In this document: in pieces, positions 7,517-16,485 of the stretch
How positions within the stretch are numbered: the first letter of the stretch is position 1
Layout of the letters: each line of letters starts with the position of its first letter
DNA from: Actinomycetota bacterium
GTDB lineage: Bacteria > Planctomycetota > Phycisphaerae > JAACET01
Reading direction: 5' to 3'
DNA: 47,097 nt
NCBI GenBank assembly: GCA_011682385.1
Contig: JAACET010000004.1
Coordinates: 1 to 47,097, forward strand
Position numbers and translations under genes: made by a program
Notes under the pieces: generated by a model
What the model was told of the DNA's origin: nothing
The model's input: the letters and a program-made list of their open reading frames with translations, nothing else
The model's database searches: none

Positions 7517-8446
7517 TTACAGGAATATCTTGCCCGCAATCCAGCACACCAAACCGGCAATCAAAGGTGTGTTGAGCCAGCCGAATAAAATCCTCACCAC
7601 CGTGCGTTGGTTAATGGTCTTGACCCCCTTGAGTAGGCCTATACCTAAGACTGCGCCAACAATGGCCTGAGATGTACTCACCGGTACACCGAACTGAGCA
7701 TAGAAGTGTACGGTTGCAGCCATGGCTATGACGGCTACAAGGGCAGAAAAGGAACTCAACTGCACCAGGCGGCTGCCTACAGTCAGCATCACGTTCTTGC
7801 TGTAGGTCAAAACGCCCAAGGCAATGCTGGCCCCCCCGATGAGAGTAAGCCAAAACAAACTGCTAGAGAGGTTCTTATAATAAATACCGGTGATGTTGGC
7901 TACGTTATTGGCTCCCAAGGCGTAGGCACCATAGCACCCGCTGATAACCAAGGCTGTTTTCAGGAATATGGCCCGACCAATCAAATTAAGGTGCAGCATT
8001 AGCAGAAGCCGGGCCAGAAGCGGATAGAGCAATAAGGCTAGCAGGGCTGCCCCTATCGGAGTGCCCACCCAACAGGCCAACATCCCCAGCACCTCAGACC
8101 AGTGAATTGCATCGGCATCGGTGATCAATCCCATACCTATCAGAGCGCCTAGAAATGCCTGAGAGGCCGACACCGGTAATTTCAAGCTGGTCATTATGGT
8201 CACTGTAATGCCGGCAGCCAGGACAGTAATAAAAGCGGTTCTTCCAGTTTGAGTAGTCAATTCCCCTATGCGTTTTACCCCCTCTTGTCCTTCTACGATA
8301 GCTCCCAGCAGGATAAAGATGGCCGCCAGTATCACTGCGGTGCGGTACTTTAAGATTCTGGAGGCAACGGCTGTGCCGAAGACGTTGGCTGCATCGTTGG
8401 AGCCTAAAGCCCAGCCAAAAAATATTCCACCCGAGATGAACCACAT
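7517..8446 (-). CDS. pit: PiT-family inorganic phosphate transporter
   Basis: 309 aa integral membrane protein with about ten hydrophobic segments. Both copies of the PiT signature are present: GSNDAANVFGTAV near the N-terminus and GANNVANITG in the second half, each expected to bind Pi and cation. The family imports phosphate with H+ or Na+ at low affinity. It is shorter than E. coli PitA, like many short bacterial and archaeal PiT proteins. The start is ATG 8446; no in-frame ATG, GTG or TTG lies between it and an upstream stop, and the Shine-Dalgarno match is poor. The DUF47 gene lies 74 bases upstream on the same strand, the usual partner arrangement. Confidence 0.93.
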   Translation of the reverse strand: MWFISGGIFFGWALGSNDAANVFGTAVASRILKYRTAVILAAIFILLGAIVEGQEGVKRIGELTTQTGRTAFITVLAAGITVTIMTSLKLPVSASQAFLGALIGMGLITDADAIHWSEVLGMLACWVGTPIGAALLALLLYPLLARLLLMLHLNLIGRAIFLKTALVISGCYGAYALGANNVANITGIYYKNLSSSLFWLTLIGGASIALGVLTYSKNVMLTVGSRLVQLSSFSALVAVIAMAATVHFYAQFGVPVSTSQAIVGAVLGIGLLKGVKTINQRTVVRILFGWLNTPLIAGLVCWIAGKIFL

Positions 8447-8520
8447 AATATAACAATAATCTCTGTAAGGAATTCAGTGTGTGTCGGGCCAATGATAAAG
8501 AACGGCCGCGGTTACCCGGA

Positions 8521-9165
8521 CTAAGCCTTTCGTTTGACGGTGACGATCCGCACACGGTCGGCAGCATTTTCAGAGCGATCGGAAATGGCCCCTATCTCCA
8601 GGATAACCTCCTTGAGGAGGATTTTGTCCGCCTTGTCTCCGGGAGAACTGAATATGTCTTTGATCAACATTCGTTCCATTCTATCCGATTCGCTCTCTTT
8701 TTCGCCGACCATGTCTATGGTAGGCACGGCCTGTTCAATATCGGTGAAAAGATACCTGATTGCCTTACACAGTAGGGTGAAGGACTCTCTGTTTACCTGG
8801 GCCAAGTTCTTCAGTTTGTCGGCATATTCCTGCGGAATGGACATGTTCTGATACCATATCTGATACAGAACCGACTCGCATTTATTGGGCACAAGGTCGA
8901 TGGCCTCGAGCATTCCCAGAATGTCACCTCTGGATTCCGGTATGAGTGCCCGGTTGTACATGGCGTACTCGATCTCACGGCGTTTATCGTCGGCCTTGGA
9001 CTCATGCCCGTGTGTCTTCTCTATCCGTTGTTCAAAATTGCTACTACGGCCCTCGGCAAAATATACATCCAGGGCCTCGATAAAGGCAGACAGGCAGTTT
9101 TCTGTTTCGGCCAGATAGTCCTGGACAGCTTGTTCAATTTCCTTCTGTTTCTTCCAGAGCATCAT
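8521..9165 (-). CDS. DUF47/PhoU-like phosphate transport regulator (Pit accessory protein)
   Basis: 214 aa, almost entirely helical and hydrophilic, with the conserved DUF47 layout: an N-terminal helix (AVQDYLAETENCLSAFIEAL), a central HGHESKADDKRREIEY metal-site-like segment rich in Glu/Asp/His, and SDRSENAADRVRIVTVKRK at the C-terminus. Proteins of this family are encoded with PiT transporters and modulate phosphate flux. Here the gene is directly upstream of pit. GAGGT lies seven bases before the ATG. Identity is confident from the family motifs; the regulatory effect on this transporter is inferred from context. Confidence 0.9.
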   Translation of the reverse strand: MMLWKKQKEIEQAVQDYLAETENCLSAFIEALDVYFAEGRSSNFEQRIEKTHGHESKADDKRREIEYAMYNRALIPESRGDILGMLEAIDLVPNKCESVLYQIWYQNMSIPQEYADKLKNLAQVNRESFTLLCKAIRYLFTDIEQAVPTIDMVGEKESESDRMERMLIKDIFSSPGDKADKILLKEVILEIGAISDRSENAADRVRIVTVKRKA

Positions 9166-9254
9166 GGCGGCACCTCGTTATTGGCAAAAATGATAAAGCA
9201 AGGATTTCTGAGCACTCGTAATCAATCTTAGCCGGCTAAAGGAATGCTCAGCAA

Positions 9255-10013
9255 CTACGGAATATCTATGATCTGCCCCTGGGTCAGGTACTTAATCGGT
9301 GAAGCAGCGGTATCATAAGAATCCGGATGGTGAGTCAAGTACATTTTTCCTTGTGTCTCTGCATCCAGGGTCTTTAGTTGATCCAGTCCGGTGTGCGGAT
9401 AATCACCCACTTCGTGGAAAATGCAATCGGCCGATGAAACAAACTCGACAACATGCTCATCAAAGGGGGTGTCGGAGGAGTAGGCCAGCGACCGGCCTGC
9501 AAAGGTTATTTTTAACGCGTACGTGGGTACCATATGTTTGGTGCGATGTATCTCTATCTCATAGTTGGTGAGTTTGTTGGATTGGCCGGGCTGTAGCACC
9601 TGGCCGGTGAAGTAGTCTTCAAAAGTGGCCAGTCTGATTCGGCCCAGATCGTTGTCCAGGATGGCATCCATTCCAGCGGCCATAAAGTCGGGCCAGATAC
9701 GCTGCATAATCTCCGGACCGCCAGCTATATGGGCGGGACGGCCCACCTCGAACTTGTTGTAGAGTCCGATAATGGGCACTCCCGAACAATGGTCGGCATG
9801 CAGGTGGGTTATAATCGTGGCGGAGATGTCCTGAAGATCGAGCTTCAGGTCATGACCTGCACAGGCTTCTCTAAGCACTTTGCGCGGCGGGAAAGGCGCC
9901 TCGATCAGTGTCCAGATTGTCCCAGTCTGTACGGCAAAGCCGACGGTGTAATTGCTCTCACTGAAGGCCCAGCCGGTACCCAGCACCAATACGCGGAACG
10001 TATCTTGAGCCAT
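9255..10013 (-). CDS. MBL-fold metallo-hydrolase (ribonuclease Z/phosphonate-hydrolase-like)
   Basis: 252 aa from the ATG of MAQDTFRVLVLGTGWA. The THLHADHCSG motif is the canonical zinc-binding HxHxDH of metallo-beta-lactamase-fold hydrolases. A later Asp (AYSSDTPFDEHVVEF) and His residues (IFHEVGDYPHTG, YLTHHPDSY) fit the remaining metal ligands. The overall layout resembles RNase Z/PhnP-type members, but the substrate cannot be inferred. The start is chosen for an AAAGGA site about eight bases upstream; longer in-frame starts at 10037 and 10106 lack one. The gene is divergent from pdxJ across a short intergenic region. Confidence 0.83.
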   Translation of the reverse strand: MAQDTFRVLVLGTGWAFSESNYTVGFAVQTGTIWTLIEAPFPPRKVLREACAGHDLKLDLQDISATIITHLHADHCSGVPIIGLYNKFEVGRPAHIAGGPEIMQRIWPDFMAAGMDAILDNDLGRIRLATFEDYFTGQVLQPGQSNKLTNYEIEIHRTKHMVPTYALKITFAGRSLAYSSDTPFDEHVVEFVSSADCIFHEVGDYPHTGLDQLKTLDAETQGKMYLTHHPDSYDTAASPIKYLTQGQIIDIP

Positions 10014-10180
10014 TGGGCGTGTCCTTTCTTTAGGCATTTGGCTGGACTGAATTATCGCCGTTTTTGAGCTGCAAAGCAAGTGCAAATGCAGATAGAATCT
10101 TGACATGAACCACTCAATCCGCGACCATTTACGTGTTACTTAAGGGGTTATGTCGGACTGTAATTAACGGAGATAACACC

Positions 10181-10909
10181 ATGCTTAGACTTGGCGTGAA
10201 CATCGATCATGTTGCTACGGTACGGCAGGCTAGGATGACTGTTGAGCCCGACCCGATATGGGCTGCCGCGGAGGCTGAACTGGGCGGCGCCGACGGTATC
10301 ACTTTCCATCTGCGCGAGGATCGCCGTCATATCCAGGACCGGGATGCCGTCCTGCTGGCCGAGACGGTGAATGCTAAGTTGAATATGGAGATGGCCCTGG
10401 CTGCACCTATTGCGAAGATCGCCCTGGAACTCAAGCCCGATCAAGTTTGCCTGGTTCCGGAAAAACGTCAGGAAGTTACCACCGAGGGCGGACTGGATGT
10501 GCTCAAACACCGCAAGGCTGCTGTACAGATCATCAAGAAAATGCACACGGCCGGCATCGAAGTTTCCATGTTTATCGATCCGGTTATCGACCAGGTGAAA
10601 GTCAGTGCCGAAATCGGGGCCGATTCCGTGGAACTACATACAGGCAAGTATGCCAACGCCCGCACGCAGCGACAGACATCGGGAGCTTTGCGTGCTCTGG
10701 AGAAGGGATTAATTACCGGTCTGGAGCTTGATCTGGATGTGCACGCCGGCCATGGCATTACCTATCATAACGTTGGACCGTTGGCTTCGATGCCGGGATT
10801 CAGCGAATTCAATATCGGGCATTCCATTATCGCCAGGGCGGTGTTCGTCGGCCTGCGCGATGCCGTCAGAGAGATGAAAGAGCTGTTAGATAAGTTCTGT
10901 CCAATATAG
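10181..10909 (+). CDS. pdxJ: Pyridoxine 5'-phosphate synthase PdxJ
   Basis: 242 aa. Condenses 1-deoxy-D-xylulose 5-phosphate with 3-amino-2-oxopropyl phosphate to pyridoxine 5'-phosphate in the DXP-dependent vitamin B6 pathway. Seen: NIDHVATVRQAR at the N-terminus, GADGITFHLREDRRHIQD, LVPEKRQEVTTEGGLDV, ELHTGKYA, HAGHGITYHN and FNIGHSIIARA, which together are diagnostic of the TIM-barrel PdxJ family and include the catalytic His and Glu regions. The start is ATG 10181, preceded by ACGGAGA; the open frame upstream to 10133 has no homologous sequence. The NSS transporter gene follows after 10 bases, so they may be co-transcribed, though no functional link is obvious. Confidence 0.96.
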   Translation: MLRLGVNIDHVATVRQARMTVEPDPIWAAAEAELGGADGITFHLREDRRHIQDRDAVLLAETVNAKLNMEMALAAPIAKIALELKPDQVCLVPEKRQEVTTEGGLDVLKHRKAAVQIIKKMHTAGIEVSMFIDPVIDQVKVSAEIGADSVELHTGKYANARTQRQTSGALRALEKGLITGLELDLDVHAGHGITYHNVGPLASMPGFSEFNIGHSIIARAVFVGLRDAVREMKELLDKFCPI

Positions 10910-10919
10910 TAGAGGCAGT

Positions 10920-13325
10920 ATGCGCGAAGAACAACGAGAAAGTTGGGGCTCTCGACCAGCATTCGTACTGGCGGCCGTCGGATCGGCTGTCGGTCTGGGC
11001 AATCTCTGGGGTTTCCCTTACAAACTCTATAGTCATGGCGGGGGAGCGTTTTTGATTCCCTATGTTATTGCCATGCTCTTAGTCGGCCTGCCTCTGCTGA
11101 TAGCCGAATTCTCCCTGGGACACCTGACCCAAAGGGCAACGCCGGAGGCCTTCGGTCGAGTCAATCGGCGATTCGCTTTTGTCGGATGGTGGCAAATCAT
11201 ACTGAGCTTCGTGATCATCACCTATTATGCAGTTATTCTGGCTTGGTGTCTGAGTTTTCTGTACTACTCGGTTGTCGGCATTTTCCAGGGAGCACTACCT
11301 TGGGCCGGCCACGGTCTGGATGGTGTAGAAAAAGCTAAGAGCTTTTTTGAGGTGGATTACCTTGGCAAGACCGAGGGTTTTACTCTAGGGAATATGCGGT
11401 GGCATATCGTGGGGGCTCTGGTGATCACTTGGCTGGCCATGTATTTTTGTATCTTCCGAGGGGTCAGGATGGTCAGCAAGGTGGTTATGTGGACAGTACC
11501 TTTGCCCTTTCTGATGCTGCTAATCCTGACGATTCGGGGGCTTACGCTCAATGGGGCAATGCAGGGGTTGGAGTATTATTTGGAACCCGATTGGGGCAGG
11601 TTGACTAATCCGGCGACCTGGCGTTGGGCATTCGGCCAAATGTTCTTCTCCATGAGTTTGGCCTTTGGAGTAATGATAACCTATGCCAGCTTTTTGCACC
11701 GTAAGAGCGATTTGAACAACAATGCAGCCGTTATCGGCCTGGCCGACATCGCTACGAGCTTCCTGGCCGGCCTGGCGGTCTTCGCCACACTTGGCGGCAT
11801 GGCCTATGCAAGCGCCAGGGCCGGCTCGCCTGTGCCCGTCGAGGCTGTGGCAGTGTCCGGCCCGGGATTGGCTTTCGTGGCTTTTCCGTATGCCTTAGCC
11901 CAGTTACCTCATGCTGCCTGGTTCAGTCTGATATTCTTTGCCAGTCTCTTGCTGCTGGGAATAGACTCGGCCTTCAGTATTACCGAGAGTGTTTTGGCCA
12001 GCATTGTGGATAAGACCGGATGGAGTCGAGGCAAGACCCTGGTCACGATGAGTGTGGTTGGTCTGTTGGTCGGGCTGGTCTTTTGCACTCAGGGGGGGCT
12101 GAGTTGGCTGGGAACGTTTGACGATTTTATTAATGGCACCTGGGGAATCACCTTAACGGCGTTGTTGGAATGTTTAGTCCTGGGGTGGCTTTTCCGGCTG
12201 CGGCGTCTGCGTGAACATGCCAATGAACATAGCGACTGGCGAATCGGCCGCTGGTGGGATTGGAGTATTCGCGTGGTTATTCCCATGGTACTTGCGGCAC
12301 TATTCGCCTGGAGCTTATTTGATAGCCTGGCCAATCCCAAAGGGTATGTCTTCGACTACAAGGCTGAAGGAGTGGCTGTCCAGATACCGGCCAATCGAAG
12401 GCTGCCCCAACAAGCGATGCTGGAGTTACAGTTTACGGCAACTTTTAGTGGCAAAGCTGAACACACCTTCGTACTAGATACGAGCGATCCTACGGAAACT
12501 TCCTCCGGATGGAAAACGGGAACCGACCAAAGTGCCAAAGCTCTGCCGGAGGATTTCAAGCGGACTGACGTACAGGGTAAAGCTCTTCTGTTCAGTACGG
12601 ATTCTTTGACGCCGCAGACTGCTTTTCAGATTCAATACCGCTGGAGTGAACGGTCGGCATCATCCCTGGATCAGCCCCAGTGGATTCAACTGGGCAGAAT
12701 TACTACCAACAGCAGCCGTCAAGGGGTGAACGTAGGCAATGCTGCCGGTTTGTGTCTAATGGCTGTGGCGCCGATTTTGGCTATTATCATTACTTCGGTA
12801 CGGATGCGCGGCCAAGGGCAGGACGAAATCGATCCGGAGACCGATCAGCCCATCCAGGGCACAGCCAGCGGAATTCTGGCTATCCTCTTAGGCTTGGCCG
12901 GCATAGTCCTGCTCATAGTGGCCTTTGTGCAGATGCTTGGCTGCTCGGCTGAGCTTAGGGGCGGGATGAATATAGATGGAGTTCCCGTTGTTGGGTATTT
13001 GATTGTGGCAGGCATTTCGGGGCTGTTGGCTTTACTAATCGGTGGACTCAGGGTGCTTGGATGTGAGAGGTCCAACGGCAGATGCAGCTTAACTGTACGC
13101 TTAGGTTCAGCGATGGGTATCATGTGCCTGGGTGTTTGTGGCGGGTTGGCCTTGGCCTTTGCCATGTTATCCAAGAGTTTCCCGGCCAAGGCCATTGAGT
13201 ATGACAATCAATTGTCCGGGGTCAGCTATGTAATCCTGGGCTGCATGTTGGGTATAATAGTAGTAGGACTGGGCCTGTGTTTTTATTGGGCGATTAAAGG
13301 TCCCCAAACCAATCAAAGTATATGA
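10920..13325 (+). CDS. NSS-family sodium-dependent symporter with large C-terminal extension
   Basis: 801 aa. The N-terminal 460 or so residues are a neurotransmitter:sodium symporter (SLC6/LeuT-type) core. TM1 carries AAVGSAVGLGNLWGFPY, the unwound Na+/substrate-binding helix, followed by further TMs. The likely cargo is an amino acid or amine, not determinable here. Bacterial members are usually 450-550 aa. This one continues with a non-membrane, beta-rich segment (about residues 470-605, starting near NPKGYVFDYKAEG) and then five more hydrophobic segments (about 608-628, 650-672, 692-715, 728-750, 770-793). The last four bases overlap the next gene's start (ATGA), implying translational coupling. 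Confidence 0.88.
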   Translation: MREEQRESWGSRPAFVLAAVGSAVGLGNLWGFPYKLYSHGGGAFLIPYVIAMLLVGLPLLIAEFSLGHLTQRATPEAFGRVNRRFAFVGWWQIILSFVIITYYAVILAWCLSFLYYSVVGIFQGALPWAGHGLDGVEKAKSFFEVDYLGKTEGFTLGNMRWHIVGALVITWLAMYFCIFRGVRMVSKVVMWTVPLPFLMLLILTIRGLTLNGAMQGLEYYLEPDWGRLTNPATWRWAFGQMFFSMSLAFGVMITYASFLHRKSDLNNNAAVIGLADIATSFLAGLAVFATLGGMAYASARAGSPVPVEAVAVSGPGLAFVAFPYALAQLPHAAWFSLIFFASLLLLGIDSAFSITESVLASIVDKTGWSRGKTLVTMSVVGLLVGLVFCTQGGLSWLGTFDDFINGTWGITLTALLECLVLGWLFRLRRLREHANEHSDWRIGRWWDWSIRVVIPMVLAALFAWSLFDSLANPKGYVFDYKAEGVAVQIPANRRLPQQAMLELQFTATFSGKAEHTFVLDTSDPTETSSGWKTGTDQSAKALPEDFKRTDVQGKALLFSTDSLTPQTAFQIQYRWSERSASSLDQPQWIQLGRITTNSSRQGVNVGNAAGLCLMAVAPILAIIITSVRMRGQGQDEIDPETDQPIQGTASGILAILLGLAGIVLLIVAFVQMLGCSAELRGGMNIDGVPVVGYLIVAGISGLLALLIGGLRVLGCERSNGRCSLTVRLGSAMGIMCLGVCGGLALAFAMLSKSFPAKAIEYDNQLSGVSYVILGCMLGIIVVGLGLCFYWAIKGPQTNQSI

Positions 13326-13888
13326 TCGAGCAAACCCGACCATTGACGTCTCGCAGTGTTCAAGAGCAAGCTCTATATTTGTTGGTGATGCCCTGCGGCA
13401 AGTGCCAAGCCGGACCCCTGGTTGAGATCTCTCGTCGACAATCCGACGGTGCTGCCGGTGAGTCCGATGTGGTAGAGACTCGCTGCTGCTCCTGTGGTCA
13501 AGAGACCGCTCTACACTTTCTGCGACAGACCAAAGTACGTGCCACAGCTCGGAGCACATTGATCGACGTGACCGAGTGGCTGGGTCTTTGTCACCATTTT
13601 CTGGATCTTGGACAAACCGAATCCGACGAAGAGCAGACCCAACAGCAAATTAAACTGGCTCGGTACTGTCTGGGCGAAGCCCTGAAGTTTTACCCCGAAG
13701 ATAGTGATTTGCCGGAGGCGTCGGCTTTCTTTGGACGCTTGGGCAATCAGCGACTTAAGGAGCACCCGGCTACGTTTCTAAAGACCAGACTGCTCGAGCT
13801 TCGTCGTCAACTGCCAGCCCTGGCACTAGAGCCGTCCAAGGCTGAGCCGACAGAAGCGAGGAAAAAACGTAAGTGGTGGCGAGTATAA
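13322..13888 (+). CDS. Small zinc-ribbon-like protein coupled to the NSS transporter
   Basis: 188 aa, family not recognised. The N-terminal third has a C-x2-C pair (MPCGKCQAG) and a second Cys group (RCCSCGQET) about 35 residues later, a spacing that fits a zinc ribbon. The rest is helical, with an acidic-amphipathic middle part (LGQTESDEEQTQQQIKLARYC) and a basic C-terminus (ARKKRKWWRV). Its ATG overlaps the transporter's TGA (ATGA at 13322-13325), so synthesis is probably coupled to it. This suggests an accessory or regulatory role, but that is inference. It is convergent with the Mob gene, five bases away. Confidence 0.7.
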   Translation: MIEQTRPLTSRSVQEQALYLLVMPCGKCQAGPLVEISRRQSDGAAGESDVVETRCCSCGQETALHFLRQTKVRATARSTLIDVTEWLGLCHHFLDLGQTESDEEQTQQQIKLARYCLGEALKFYPEDSDLPEASAFFGRLGNQRLKEHPATFLKTRLLELRRQLPALALEPSKAEPTEARKKRKWWRV

Positions 13889-13893
13889 AAGCT

Positions 13894-14853
13894 TTATTTC
13901 ACATCCGGACCGGTTGTATCCAGATAGCTTTGTAGCTGCTGGGGTGTGTTGATGTTCAACCAGGCAGGGCTTAATTCTGCCGGAGGTGCGGTCGATAGAA
14001 CCTTCGAGCCGGCGGCGAGGAGATTTAACGAGAACTTTCGCTGCCGGGCCAATTCTTCCAACAGCGTCCGCGAGCGGAAATCGTAATGGGCCAGCAGTGG
14101 CTCAGCGTTTACCTTGTTCTGTAGCTTCGGCAATGTGGCCCAGATACCCGGTCTGCGGGTCGTCAACAGCCAACGCAATGCCTCCACGGATAGTCCGGGA
14201 AGATCACAGGCGGTTACAAGCCATGATGCCCGCCGAGCCCAGCGCATCGCTGACAGAACTCCCGCCATTGGGCCATCAATCTTGGGGGCGTCGTACAGGC
14301 GAACGCAGTCTCTGAGCTTTTCCGGGAGCATACCAACCCCTGCAATCACCGTGCGGTCGGTGACTTGCCGGAGTAATTCTACAGTGTGCTCCAGCCAGGT
14401 CTTCCCGTTTCTTTCGAGCAGATGCTTTGGTTTGCCCAGGCGAGTGCTTTTACCTCCGATAAGCACGCATCCAAAGACAGGTGTCTTGAGCCATTGGCAG
14501 GACAGCCATTCTTCGAGTATAGCCAGGAGAGTATTGACTCGATCCGATTCTCGCGACAGTGCAGCCAGAGCTATTCTCCCCTGGTTCGAATCCTCCTGCT
14601 GGTCGTCGTTGAGCAGCCAAACCTGCGGTAAGGGCGTGCTTCGGCAACCCTCGACCAACATAAGGTCATTTTGTTGGGACAGAGAACTAAGCAGTGAACA
14701 TAGCTTTTCTGTGCCGGTGTTTTTTGGATCGTGTGCTGCAACAGCGACGTCCAGTCCTTGGGCACGCAGGCGGGGGAGAATTGCCTTGATAAGGGTAGTC
14801 CGTCCGGAGCCAGGCTTGCCGCATATCCCAAAGGCTGGAAGGTTGTCAAGCAT
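13894..14853 (-). CDS. MobB-MobA fusion (molybdopterin-guanine dinucleotide synthesis)
   Basis: 319 aa from ATG 14853; a GTG at 14898 would add 15 residues. The N-terminal half is a MobB-like P-loop adapter. Its Walker A reads GKPGSGRTT, with Arg in place of the usual Lys, followed by LMLVEGCRSTPLPQVW as in MobB. The C-terminal half is MobA: CVLIGGKSTRLGKPKHLL (the L-A-G-G-x-S-x-R-M-G GTP-binding motif), DGPMAGVLSAMRWA, LVTACDLPGLS and WLNINTPQQL. MobA links GMP to molybdopterin to make the MGD cofactor; MobB is an accessory GTPase. No other molybdenum gene is nearby. The gene is convergent with the zinc-ribbon gene and its start faces the flavoprotein gene. Confidence 0.88.
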   Translation of the reverse strand: MLDNLPAFGICGKPGSGRTTLIKAILPRLRAQGLDVAVAAHDPKNTGTEKLCSLLSSLSQQNDLMLVEGCRSTPLPQVWLLNDDQQEDSNQGRIALAALSRESDRVNTLLAILEEWLSCQWLKTPVFGCVLIGGKSTRLGKPKHLLERNGKTWLEHTVELLRQVTDRTVIAGVGMLPEKLRDCVRLYDAPKIDGPMAGVLSAMRWARRASWLVTACDLPGLSVEALRWLLTTRRPGIWATLPKLQNKVNAEPLLAHYDFRSRTLLEELARQRKFSLNLLAAGSKVLSTAPPAELSPAWLNINTPQQLQSYLDTTGPDVK

Positions 14854-15001
14854 AGAGTCTTTTCCGTGTCCTGCTTTCTGTAGAGAAAAACGCAGCACAA
14901 AACTGCAACGGAATGCTAGTGCAAAAAACCATTGATTGCAACAGGACGTGCATGTTGGGATATTGCTCGTATCTACGCGGGGACTGTGCTAGATTGCCAC
15001 C

Positions 15002-16261
15002 ATGTGTTCGCCTGCTACAGAAGCATCTTTCGATGTCGTGGTTGTCGGCGCTGGGGCAGCGGGCCAGATGGCCGCGATCGCCGCTGCCCAGGAGAACCGC
15101 AAGGTCTTACTGTTGGAGCAGATGGATCAGCCGGGCCTGAAGATCCTGGCCAGCGGCGGCGGACGGTGCAATCTGAGTAACCTGGCGGGGCCGGAGGCAT
15201 TTTGCGCGGCTTTTGGCAAGCAGGGCCGATTCGCGACGGCAGCTCTAGCGGTGATGAGCCCAGAGGAACTGCGACGATTTCTGGATCGCATAGGTGTAGT
15301 AACTATCGTAGATGATGATGTGCGGGTTTACCCGGCCAGCCAACGTTCCGCCGATGTGCAGACTGCCTTGCAAAGACAGATCAAGCGGCTTGGCGTGGAA
15401 CTTCGCTTGGGATGTGCCGTCCGTAGACTATGGATAGACTCCGGCCAACTAATGGGCGTAGAGGTTCGTGCGGGCTACCGTATTGCTGCCGCTCGGGTCG
15501 TGTTGGCCTGTGGCGGAAAGAGCTGGCCGAAACTCGGCGGAACAGGCCGCGGATATGCCTTGGCCCAACAGGCAGGCTTGGAGATCACAGAACTTTTGCC
15601 GGCGCTGGTTCCGCTGCTCATCCAGCAGCGTTGGACCGCCCGCTTAGCTGGCGTAAGTCTGCGGCGAGTTCGCCTTTGGATCGATTTACCTGGACAGGAC
15701 AAGACCGGCCTGACCGGCGACTTATTGTTTACGCATCGCGGTCTTTCCGGACCGGTTACGCTGGATATCTCCGGCCGAGTCTCGGAACTTCTGCGCCTGG
15801 GGCCAGTGCCTTTGCGAATCGAACTTGTAGCAGGTATGGACGCAACCCAGTGGACCCAGCGTCTGGAGGACTGGCGCAGCTCAGTTGGTGGCCGTAAGGT
15901 GGCCAATCTTCTACAAGATTATCTGCCCCGGTCGTTCTGCGCAGTGCTTTGCGAACTGGTCGGTATGAGAGAGCAAACCAGCGTGGCACATCTGACAGCG
16001 GATAATCGCGACTCGCTGGCCAAGTTGCTCAGTGGTCTGGAACTGACTGTGACGTCCACAGAAGGCTTCGAAGTGGCCTTTGTGACCAGAGGCGGAGTGA
16101 AATTGCAGAGGGTCGATCCCAACACGCTTCAGAGCCGTTCGCTGACGGGATTGTATCTAGCAGGTGAAATGTTGGATATGGATGGACCGTCCTGCGGATT
16201 CAATCTGCAGTGGGCCTTTGCCAGCGGTTGGCTGGCCGGCAAATCTGCTGCTCAACGATGA
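15002..16261 (+). CDS. BaiN/HI0933-family FAD-dependent oxidoreductase
   Basis: 419 aa. A dinucleotide-binding Rossmann motif (DVVVVGAGAAGQMAAIAAA) is followed by the family-specific GLKILASGGGRCNLSN. The C-terminal signature AGEMLDMDGPSCGFNLQWAFASG closes the FAD site. Family members bind FAD and some reduce steroid or aromatic double bonds, but most are uncharacterised, so the substrate is unknown. Length matches the family's usual 390-420 residues. It starts at ATG 15002, next to the divergent MobB-MobA gene. No partner gene follows; the next feature is the tRNA on the same strand. Confidence 0.9.
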   Translation: MCSPATEASFDVVVVGAGAAGQMAAIAAAQENRKVLLLEQMDQPGLKILASGGGRCNLSNLAGPEAFCAAFGKQGRFATAALAVMSPEELRRFLDRIGVVTIVDDDVRVYPASQRSADVQTALQRQIKRLGVELRLGCAVRRLWIDSGQLMGVEVRAGYRIAAARVVLACGGKSWPKLGGTGRGYALAQQAGLEITELLPALVPLLIQQRWTARLAGVSLRRVRLWIDLPGQDKTGLTGDLLFTHRGLSGPVTLDISGRVSELLRLGPVPLRIELVAGMDATQWTQRLEDWRSSVGGRKVANLLQDYLPRSFCAVLCELVGMREQTSVAHLTADNRDSLAKLLSGLELTVTSTEGFEVAFVTRGGVKLQRVDPNTLQSRSLTGLYLAGEMLDMDGPSCGFNLQWAFASGWLAGKSAAQR

Positions 16262-16395
16262 CTCCGCAACCTGTAGTTCCTCCTGGGAATGTTGACTTAG
16301 CCAAAGGAAGTTGCTAATTTGGCTTGGTCGGTTGTCATTAGAGGCCTGTTGATGGCAACAGGTCGTGAGCATAACGTGTGGCCATGTTTTGTATT

Positions 16396-16470
16396 GCGCT
16401 CGTAGCTCAGGCTGGATAGAGCGGCGGTTTCCTAAACCGCAGGTCGCAGGTTCGAGTCCTGCCGGGCGCA
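16396..16470 (+). tRNA. tRNA-Arg (anticodon CCT)
   Basis: A full cloverleaf can be folded by eye. Acceptor stem GCGCTCG/CGGGCGC (one G-U pair), D stem GCTC/GAGC, anticodon stem GCGGT/ACCGC with loop TTCCTAA (anticodon CCT, reading AGG), variable loop AGGTC, T stem GCAGG/CCTGC with loop TTCGAGT, and discriminator A. Total length is 75 nt. The 3' CCA is not encoded and must be added after transcription. Confidence 0.97.
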
Positions 16471-16485
16471 TTCTTACAAGCTCCT

